From: a virus
Virus record (IMG/VR): IMGVR_UViG_3300017956_000107
Location: 1-26,453 of that record
DNA: 26,453 nt
Strand: one strand, 5' to 3'
Part shown: piece by piece, positions 22,003 to 26,453 of the stretch
Layout: every line of letters begins with the position of its first letter
How positions within the stretch are numbered: position 1 is the stretch's first letter
Notes under the pieces: model-generated
Told to the model about the DNA's origin: nothing
What the model saw: only the letters and a program-made list of their open reading frames with translations
Database searches by the model: none
Program-made: the position numbers and the translations under genes

Positions 22003-22268
22003 TTGATATTTTTGTAGAAGAAAAACATTCATGTGGTTCTGGTGTACAGCGCAAATTTAAATTTGACAACGGGTACACCCTTAGCGCAATTCAAACACCA
22101 TTTTCATATGGTGGTAAGCAAGGTCTTTGGGAAATAGCTGTTTGGGATTCTAGAGACGAGTGGGCAACCAAAGACTTTTTCCCAGAACACGATGACGATG
22201 TCATGGGTTGGATGGAATGGGAAGAAGTTGAATCTTTAGCAAAGGATGTAAGACTATGCTCGAATTAA
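21999..22268 (+). CDS. Small beta-rich early protein
   Basis: An 89-aa protein, ATGA-coupled to the gene before. It is aromatic and acidic: EKHSCGSGVQRKFKFDNGYT, TPFSYGGKQGLWEIAVWDSR, then an acid patch HDDDVMGWMEWEEVE. The pattern of a beta sheet followed by a conserved-looking GLWEIAVWD strand suggests a compact fold. I do not recognise a family or active site. The last 13 bases overlap the start of a 54-aa membrane ORF. Confidence 0.65.
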   Translation: MIDIFVEEKHSCGSGVQRKFKFDNGYTLSAIQTPFSYGGKQGLWEIAVWDSRDEWATKDFFPEHDDDVMGWMEWEEVESLAKDVRLCSN

Positions 22269-22420
22269 TAGGTTTAGCCGCAGTAATCTTTTTAGGCATC
22301 AAATACCTTCCAGACATTCTAATGTTTCTGGTTAAGTTCCTTTTTTGGGCTATTGTACTGGTTTTGGTACTTAAGGTATTCGGGTTTGTATTGTTCATTC
22401 CTAGCGTAATTATTTTTTAA
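22256..22420 (+). CDS. 54-aa double-helix membrane protein
   Basis: A short ORF of 54 aa with AAGGA nine bases before its ATG and 13 bases of overlap with the preceding gene. Almost the whole protein is hydrophobic: LIGLAAVIFLGI at residues 4-15, a turn KYLPD, then LMFLVKFLFWAIVLVLVLKV and FGFVLFIPSVIIF. Two membrane-spanning helices with a short loop are likely. It is the last gene before the promoter at 22427. The size and topology resemble small phage membrane proteins that act on host membranes or channels; function is not shown. Confidence 0.6.
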   Translation: MLELIGLAAVIFLGIKYLPDILMFLVKFLFWAIVLVLVLKVFGFVLFIPSVIIF

Positions 22421-22426
22421 AAATGC

Positions 22427-22455
22427 TTGACAAACAGCTCATTAGATGCTATAAT
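22427..22455 (+). promoter_or_regulatory. Consensus sigma70 early promoter
   Basis: TTGACA at 22427-22432, a 17-base spacer, TATAAT at 22450-22455. The expected start is 22462, exactly at the ATG of a 10-codon ORF (22462-22494) that ends in TGA overlapping the ATG of the real gene at 22491. Confidence 0.85.
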
Positions 22456-22490
22456 TATAATATGAAAAACAAAAAAAGTGAGGTAAAAAT

Positions 22491-22703
22491 ATGAGTTGTT
22501 TACATAATGAAAGAATCCTCGAAAGTATTTTCGATGATGTTTGTGAGATGACCACTAGTTCAATTCTACAAGAACTAGAAGGTGGAATGTTCTCAGGAAT
22601 GTGTGAGTCATTCGATATGAGAGTAGCTTTTACTGATAGAGATAAAGTCATAGAGCTATTGGTTAACAAAAGATTTGAAGAATTACCGGAGGGACCACAA
22701 TGA
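22491..22703 (+). CDS. Small acidic early protein
   Basis: A 70-aa protein behind its own early promoter with a GTGAGGT ribosome site (about 7 bases before ATG). It has an acidic helix set (LHNERILESIFDDVCEMTTS; RDKVIELLVNKRFEELPEG) and three cysteines without a clear zinc pattern. It is ATGA-coupled to the next gene. A ten-codon upstream ORF in the leader may tune its translation. No family recognised. Confidence 0.7.
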   Translation: MSCLHNERILESIFDDVCEMTTSSILQELEGGMFSGMCESFDMRVAFTDRDKVIELLVNKRFEELPEGPQ

Positions 22704-22891
22704 GTTTGACATTTGAACAAGTAAAAATCCTAGCTGAGTGTTCAGTTAGGGACGGTGAACAAAGGTACACCGAGGATGATATTCGAGATATGGTAGGTTC
22801 TCCTTCCATTGAGGATAATTATTGTTTGTGTGGTCTGCCTTTGGATAAGCCAGGCCCCGATTGTTATTCACACATGTCGCAGGGGTATTAA
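22700..22891 (+). CDS. Small protein with zinc-ribbon-like C-terminal half
   Basis: A 63-aa protein, ATGA-coupled to the gene before it. The N-terminal 35 residues are helical and acidic (FEQVKILAECSVRDGEQRYT). The C-terminal part has C-L-C-G (residues 42-45) and a later C55 near H58, giving a possible C-x-C...C..H metal site that I cannot confirm (YCLCGLPLDKPGPDCYSHM). I do not recognise it. It stops just one base before the ATG of the next gene. Confidence 0.6.
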   Translation: MSLTFEQVKILAECSVRDGEQRYTEDDIRDMVGSPSIEDNYCLCGLPLDKPGPDCYSHMSQGY

Positions 22892-22892
22892 G

Positions 22893-23078
22893 ATGCCAGG
22901 TAGTATTAGAATTGTAATTGGTATGTCAATCCTGTTTGGCACAGCCGGCGGATTAGAATTAGATACCATGTCATTAGCAGAGGCTTTGATGTGGGCAATA
23001 GTAGGTGCTGGTATTGGACTCAGTGGAGCCCAGGCAGCTAATCGTTTTGAAGAAGAGAATTATGGTAAGAAAGTCTAA
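22893..23078 (+). CDS. 61-aa membrane protein with glycine-zipper look
   Basis: A 61-aa protein from ATG 22893, right after the previous stop; codons upstream in the same frame lie inside the neighbouring gene. Residues 4-20 (SIRIVIGMSILFGTAGG) and 28-47 (LAEALMWAIVGAGIGLSGAQA) form two hydrophobic helices with G/A-x-x-x-G spacing, so it probably packs in the membrane as an oligomer. The end is charged (NRFEEENYGKKV). Small-membrane-protein character resembles holin-like or host-membrane effectors, but the early position is not what a holin would have. Confidence 0.65.
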   Translation: MPGSIRIVIGMSILFGTAGGLELDTMSLAEALMWAIVGAGIGLSGAQAANRFEEENYGKKV

Positions 23079-23658
23079 AATTATTTTAACTGATTGTGAT
23101 GGTGCCTGCCTAGATTGGGAGTTTGGCTTCCAAACATGGATGATGGCACATGGACACAAGATGGTAGACAAAAATGTCTACAGCGTAGCAGAACAATATG
23201 AGATGGAACAGACAAGTGCTAAACAGCTTGTTAGAACTTTTAATGAGTCAGCAGCAATTGGTTTCCTCCCTCCCCTACGTGATGCTCAATACTACATTAA
23301 GCTACTTCACGAAAAACATCAGTACAGGTTTGTAGCAATTACTAGCCTGAGTCTCGATCCCTACGCTAAAAAGCTCAGAGAGCGTAACCTAGCCAAACTA
23401 TTTGGACCTAATACATTTAAGGATGTAATTACTTTAGATTGTGGTGCAGATAAAGATGATGTTCTTGAAAGAGTATCCAAGCAATATCCAGGTGCTCTTT
23501 GGATTGAGGACAAGCCCGAGAACGTAGACGTAGGCATGAAGTACGGACTAAAAGGTATTCTAGTAGAACACGGACACAACCTGGATTACAAAGGTGACGC
23601 CATAGTTGTAAAGGACTGGGAGTCTATATATAATTTTGTAACCATGGGAGAGAAGTAA
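23062..23658 (+). CDS. HAD-superfamily phosphatase
   Basis: A 198-aa haloacid dehalogenase-type hydrolase. I chose ATG 23062 because it starts the conserved IILTDCDGACLDW strand; longer forms start inside the preceding gene, 17 bases of which still overlap. Motif I is D11-C-D13 (nucleophile and acid), motif II the T/S of VAITSLSLDP, motif III a lysine in CGADKDDVLE, motif IV the ED of LWIEDKPENV. The aspartate pair means phosphatase chemistry. Substrate is unknown; a nucleotide or sugar phosphate is plausible. The cap is a short helical insert (residues 20-90). Similar small HAD proteins occur in marine T4-like phages. It is TAATG-coupled to the next gene. Confidence 0.85.
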   Translation: MVRKSKIILTDCDGACLDWEFGFQTWMMAHGHKMVDKNVYSVAEQYEMEQTSAKQLVRTFNESAAIGFLPPLRDAQYYIKLLHEKHQYRFVAITSLSLDPYAKKLRERNLAKLFGPNTFKDVITLDCGADKDDVLERVSKQYPGALWIEDKPENVDVGMKYGLKGILVEHGHNLDYKGDAIVVKDWESIYNFVTMGEK

Positions 23659-23921
23659 TGACACAGCATAAAGAAATTGTAGAAAAGAGGAGAATCTATT
23701 TGGAAGCCATGGATTGGGCAAAGAGTATTGATAATCTTCACGTGTTCAATACCTTCAAGGTTAATATGTGGTACGACAATCGTAGAACTGATGGGCAGGT
23801 AACAGACATCACATATAACGATGGAACTATTCTCCGTGAGCTAAAGGATGGCAGCAAAGTTGTTATGCAAGAAGGAATTTCGGGGGAAGAATTAATTAAT
23901 AAATATCGTAGGAGCAGCTAA
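23658..23921 (+). CDS. Small unrecognised protein
   Basis: An 87-aa basic/aromatic protein overlapping the HAD gene by TAATG. N-terminal helix (KEIVEKRRIYLEAMDWAKSI), then an FKVNMWYDNRRTDGQVTDI beta hairpin and a TILRELKDGSKVVMQEG strand pair. No membrane segment, cysteine or enzyme motif. I know no family; close coupling to the HAD phosphatase suggests one transcript. Confidence 0.65.
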   Translation: MTQHKEIVEKRRIYLEAMDWAKSIDNLHVFNTFKVNMWYDNRRTDGQVTDITYNDGTILRELKDGSKVVMQEGISGEELINKYRRSS

Positions 23922-23922
23922 T

Positions 23923-24105
23923 ATGATTATTAGTGAATCAGAAACGAAAAAGTTAGAGCTCGAGGCTCGTGTCTTTGTTTTAGAAAGATTTGTTAAAAGA
24001 ATGCTAGACCCTGAGGGATTTGGCTTTGCAGTAACAGCTGAGGTAAGAGACGAGGCGAGAGTTCTACTAGGATTGAACCGAGTAGAAACATGTCAAAAAT
24101 CTTAA
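23923..24105 (+). CDS. Small helical protein
   Basis: A 60-aa protein, one base after the preceding stop and overlapping the next gene by 16. A leucine/glutamate helix (ETKKLELEARVFVLERFVKR) is followed by a short loop and a second helix (VTAEVRDEARVLLGLNR). It could form a coiled-coil dimer. There is no recognisable domain. Ribosome site is GGAGCAGC about 7 bases before ATG. Confidence 0.6.
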   Translation: MIISESETKKLELEARVFVLERFVKRMLDPEGFGFAVTAEVRDEARVLLGLNRVETCQKS

Positions 24106-24674
24106 TATGTGGAGATTCTTTTGCAGCAGATTGGACCGTAAAATATCCCGATCAAAAGGGTTGGCCCAATATGCTAGCAGAACACCACGATGTAATTAAT
24201 ATAGCACAAGCGGGCTGTAGTCAATATAAGGTACTGAAACAAATAACGAGTATCTTTCCAGAGGACTTTGATAATATCATTATCTCACATACCAGCCCTT
24301 ATAGATTGCCTATAGTAAATCACCCACTTCACTTATATGATCCTCTCCACAAGGATAGCGATCTAATCTATTTGGATATAAAGGACAGGCCTGGATTGGA
24401 AGGGCTTGCTTCCTATTTTGAAAACCATATGGATTTAGAGTTTTGTACCTATATGCACACTACCATATGTCAAGAAATACATAATCTGACAGAATGGGAC
24501 GAGGTGTTGCACATGACAGGAATCTTTTGGCATGATTTATATGAGTTCCCAGGAATGATCCATTTCGAAGATATTATGAAAGATCATCCTGGATTGATGA
24601 ACCATATGAATGATGAAGGCAATAGAAAAGTGCTGGAAAAGGTACTAGCGTGGATAGACGATGTATCCAAGTAG
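24090..24674 (+). CDS. SGNH-hydrolase-like protein, copy 1
   Basis: A 194-aa protein of the GDSL/SGNH type. Block I is GDSFA at residues 8-12, with the nucleophile serine. Block II glycine lies in NIAQAGCSQYK. The segment IIISHTSPYR is typical of phage SGNH members. Block V ends in LMNHMNDEGN: the histidine is present but the usual aspartate three residues before it is not, so the catalytic triad looks incomplete. There is no signal peptide; the enzyme would act in the cytoplasm or in the virion. SGNH enzymes deacetylate or cleave esters, often on surface glycans. Overlaps copy 2 by 14 bases. Confidence 0.75.
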   Translation: MSKILICGDSFAADWTVKYPDQKGWPNMLAEHHDVINIAQAGCSQYKVLKQITSIFPEDFDNIIISHTSPYRLPIVNHPLHLYDPLHKDSDLIYLDIKDRPGLEGLASYFENHMDLEFCTYMHTTICQEIHNLTEWDEVLHMTGIFWHDLYEFPGMIHFEDIMKDHPGLMNHMNDEGNRKVLEKVLAWIDDVSK

Positions 24675-25329
24675 GGGCGATAAAGACTTTGAATTATATT
24701 GTGTAAATGATATCAAAGCATGGCAACCTAGCTTAAGGGATCATGGCATAGACTATACGACAAACTCATTTAGAATGAGAATGTCTTCAGACCCTAAGTA
24801 TAATCCAGATAGTGTCGTATTCTTAGGAGGATCAGATACTTGGGGTGTTGGCATGGCGTATGAAGATACCTATGTCCATTTAATATCCCAGCAACTAGGA
24901 TTAGAAGCGGTTAATCTAGGTGTTCCTGCAGGTGGTATGGACTCAGCATTTAGAATATATCACCAATGGCAACCTTTAATCAAGGCTAGATACACGGTTT
25001 TTAATGTAACACCTGGCGTAAGACGAGAAGTCATATGTACCAGCAAAATAGATTATAGTAGAGTAACAGAGTGCAAGATATTAGGCAGATGGAACGTTGA
25101 TTCGATGCCTGATTTATTACAGCAACACCTTAATGATTATGAATATACGATGCAGAGATATAAGAACATCGCAGGTATAACAGCACTTGCCAAAGAGCAT
25201 AACTCCCATCTTATTGTAATTGAGAACACAGAAGAGTGGCCAACTACAGCAGCAGATGGTATGCACTATGGTAAGGAATATCATACCTGGGTAACAGAAC
25301 AAGCAATCAAAGGAGTAGCAAAGCAATGA
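24661..25329 (+). CDS. SGNH-hydrolase-like protein, copy 2
   Basis: A 222-aa protein directly after copy 1 with 14 bases of overlap. Block I reads FLGGSDTWGVGM: the usual aspartate of GDS is glycine, but the serine stays. Block II is AVNLGVPAGGMDSAF. Block V D-G-M-H (AADGMHYGKEYH) gives the Asp-x-x-His pair, and VIENTEEWPTT precedes it. No signal peptide or membrane segment. The two copies are only distantly alike. Copy 1 keeps GDS but lacks the Asp of DxxH, while copy 2 keeps DxxH but alters GDS, so they may complement each other or act on different substrates. Ester hydrolysis or acyl transfer is inferred from the fold. Confidence 0.75.
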   Translation: MYPSRGDKDFELYCVNDIKAWQPSLRDHGIDYTTNSFRMRMSSDPKYNPDSVVFLGGSDTWGVGMAYEDTYVHLISQQLGLEAVNLGVPAGGMDSAFRIYHQWQPLIKARYTVFNVTPGVRREVICTSKIDYSRVTECKILGRWNVDSMPDLLQQHLNDYEYTMQRYKNIAGITALAKEHNSHLIVIENTEEWPTTAADGMHYGKEYHTWVTEQAIKGVAKQ

Positions 25330-25526
25330 TAACTATCACATATTTAGAACTCTTCGGTATATTCGTTTTTTGTATTCTAGGTGTAGGCATAATGCAGTAT
25401 AGACAAGGTTTAAAAGATGGTGCTAATGTGCTATTAAAAATGTTTGAAGATAACGCAATCAAGGGAAGATTGACTATTGATTTTGGCGCCGATGGAGAAA
25501 CTATTGAGCTCAACAAAAACCTATAG
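25326..25526 (+). CDS. Small single-pass membrane protein
   Basis: A 66-aa protein ATGA-coupled to the second SGNH gene. Residues 7-22 (LELFGIFVFCILGVGI) are a membrane helix; the rest is cytoplasm-like (MQYRQGLKDGANVLLKMFED). One Cys in the helix. No signal cleavage site or lipobox. Unrecognised; its place between SGNH-type and sulfotransferase-like genes suggests a membrane-linked partner. Confidence 0.65.
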   Translation: MITITYLELFGIFVFCILGVGIMQYRQGLKDGANVLLKMFEDNAIKGRLTIDFGADGETIELNKNL

Positions 25527-26028
25527 CAGACATCCTAATGTTCTAGAAGGTCCTAACTTCACGGTATTCTCTATGGGTCCGTTAGGTGTAGACCCTATAC
25601 ACGAGTTTCTCAATAGCAAAGGTATTCAAAACATCAAAGCCTACGTCAATCCTGCCTTTTATCCTAGGGTAGTCGAGAAGTTTCCTATTCACGATCATAT
25701 AGCCATTCTAGCAGATCCTGTTAAAAGACATATGCACAGTGCAGCAGTATATAAGCAATATTGTAAAGATCCTAATAGAGTTCTCACTATCTCAGACTTC
25801 TACAAATATCACCTATATCCTCATATGAATCTCTTACTCCCTGCCAACATACAGTTTATTCTATTTGACGAACTAAAAGATTATATAGGCGATTTAGACT
25901 TTACGTGGCGAGAAGGGATACAATTATTTGGCTTAGAAGAAGAAGTAAATAGCTATATCCAAATACTTAGTAGCAAACAAAAGGTAAGCGTAGAACGGTG
26001 GAACAATATTCTAAATCGTTGGCAATAA
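25492..26028 (+). CDS. Sulfotransferase-like protein with diverged P-loop
   Basis: A 178-aa protein. Segment IAILADPVKRHMHSAAVYKQY near residues 69-89 resembles the 3'-phosphate-binding R-x-P-x-x-R-x-x-S motif of sulfotransferases, and FILFDELKDYIGD resembles their later E-L strand. The N-terminal FSMGPLGVDPIHEFLNSKG sits where the PAPS-binding loop should be but lacks the usual KSGTT, so activity is uncertain. The start is ambiguous: ATG 25492 (no clear ribosome site), TTG 25477, or TTG 25504 with GGAG six bases before it; all lie inside the membrane-protein gene. It ends two bases into a late-like promoter. Possible target: surface sugar or lipid. Confidence 0.5.
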   Translation: MEKLLSSTKTYSRHPNVLEGPNFTVFSMGPLGVDPIHEFLNSKGIQNIKAYVNPAFYPRVVEKFPIHDHIAILADPVKRHMHSAAVYKQYCKDPNRVLTISDFYKYHLYPHMNLLLPANIQFILFDELKDYIGDLDFTWREGIQLFGLEEEVNSYIQILSSKQKVSVERWNNILNRWQ

Positions 26029-26031
26029 ATA
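26024..26031 (+). promoter_or_regulatory. Late-promoter-like element AATAAATA
   Basis: GCAATAAATACTG resembles the element at 2707 (TAATAAATACT), one base off the T4 late octamer. It covers the stop of the sulfotransferase-like gene and lies 7 bases before the ATG at 26038, so the message would again be nearly leaderless. Confidence 0.3.
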
Positions 26032-26037
26032 CTGAAT

Positions 26038-26253
26038 ATGAATAATTTTAACGCAGTTGCGCGAACGAACTTCTCCCAGATTAACCATGTCAAACAGACA
26101 TCTAACAGGAATTCGCAGGTGAAAACATCAAACACATCATATTCAGACATGTGTTATAAACACCACAACCTAGACACGGTTAATGACACAGAGAAGAACA
26201 CAGTCAACACTCAATACGAAAATAACTTCGTAAATATTCTAAACGGAGTGTAA
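26038..26253 (+). CDS. Possible Asn/Thr-rich small protein
   Basis: An ORF of 71 aa, rich in Asn, Thr, Ser and His (NNFNAVARTNFSQINHVKQT; CYKHHNLDTVNDTEKNT). The composition is unlike its neighbours, there is no ribosome site, and the ATG is only 7 bases after a weak late-like element. It does end one base before the next gene start (TAAGATG), which argues for translation. It has one cysteine and no hydrophobic helix. I do not recognise it and it could be noncoding sequence with a chance ORF. Confidence 0.45.
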   Translation: MNNFNAVARTNFSQINHVKQTSNRNSQVKTSNTSYSDMCYKHHNLDTVNDTEKNTVNTQYENNFVNILNGV

Positions 26254-26254
26254 G

Positions 26255-26452
26255 ATGCTTAATAATCCATACACACCAGAAAAAGCACACTATAATAGTC
26301 TAACGGACTTTAAAACAGAACTAGAGAGAAACAAACAAACAATCTCATCTTTTACAGGGTATGAACTAATCTGTAAGTATAAAGACCGCTTCGTGGTATA
26401 TGGCTTATATGATAGAACTCTAACAGTACAGATAATCAAACGATCTAAGTAA
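26255..26452 (+). CDS. Small unrecognised protein at the window end
   Basis: A 65-aa protein with a good ribosome site (CGGAGTG, about 5 bases before ATG) and a complete frame to the stop at 26450-26452. N-terminal helical half (NNPYTPEKAHYNSLTDFKTE), then a beta part (YKDRFVVYGLYDRTLTVQII). No cysteine pairs, membrane segment or known motif. Real by its ribosome site and composition; function unknown. Confidence 0.65.
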   Translation: MLNNPYTPEKAHYNSLTDFKTELERNKQTISSFTGYELICKYKDRFVVYGLYDRTLTVQIIKRSK

Positions 26453-26453
26453 T

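Noticed and set aside
22893-23078. Holin gene call for the 61-aa membrane protein
   Set aside because: Two helices and size fit, but it lies among early genes and away from any lysin gene, and small membrane proteins are common in such regions.
1-26453. tRNA genes, CRISPR arrays, insertion sequences, integrase or attachment sites
   Set aside because: No cloverleaf, spaced direct repeats, terminal inverted repeats or recombinase motifs were seen by eye on either strand; gaps between genes are all shorter than 150 bases.

Overview
The window reads as part of the genome of a T4-like marine myovirus (cyanophage or pelagiphage type). It is AT-rich and tightly packed, with ATGA and TAATG overlaps between most genes. 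It carries a gp61-type primase, a T4-type RNase H/5' nuclease, ThyX, NrdA, NrdB, dCMP deaminase and many small proteins of the kind shared by marine T4-like phages. T4-style late promoters (TATAAATA) and host-like sigma70 promoters (TTGACA-17-TATAAT) are both present. I see no photosynthesis gene, tRNA, rRNA, CRISPR array or transposase, so the host cannot be fixed from this window alone.

Layout. (1) 1-4552, plus strand: end of a late/structural block: a truncated Lys/Arg-rich virion-type protein, a 503-aa Lys-rich protein behind a late promoter, two small structural-like proteins, two conserved phage proteins and a tail-anchored coiled-coil protein. (2) 4549-4610: a terminator hairpin and a consensus early promoter are interleaved, separating late from early genes. 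(3) 4610-15957, plus strand: a long operon-like run with primase, thyX, a GT60-type glycosyltransferase, nrdA, two tandem QueC-like PP-loop ATPases, nrdB, dCMP deaminase, a 55-aa zinc ribbon, an unknown protein with an HPGGSR motif, a SPASM radical SAM enzyme, a PsiE-like membrane protein, a GIY-YIG-like protein, a four-helix membrane protein and an SH3-barrel-like protein. (4) 15977-18542: a second early promoter drives a conserved marine-phage protein, RNase H and a small acidic protein. (5) 18539-20381: the only two minus-strand genes, a NUMOD3-type protein and a possible PD-(D/E)XK-like protein. They are transcribed from a late promoter that lies face to face with another late promoter serving a DUF1353 gene (20435-20914). 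(6) 20933-23921: very small early genes behind at least three sigma70 promoters, two of which share a leader sequence. A HAD phosphatase closes this run. (7) 23923-26452: two tandem SGNH-hydrolase-like genes, a small membrane protein, a sulfotransferase-like gene and two small terminal ORFs.

How the genes work together. ThyX, NrdA/NrdB and dCMP deaminase make and balance dNTPs, especially dTTP, for phage DNA synthesis. Primase and RNase H start and clean up lagging-strand fragments. Placed inside this nucleotide block are enzymes not needed for ordinary dNTP synthesis: two QueC-like ligases, a GT60 glycosyltransferase, a SPASM radical SAM enzyme and an unknown partner. This is the best candidate in the window for an undescribed system, perhaps modification of a nucleotide, a small molecule or a peptide, but the substrate cannot be read from sequence. 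The 23.9-26.0 kb group looks aimed at surface glycans or other esters. Gene functions below rest on motifs seen by eye and remembered families; no database search was possible.
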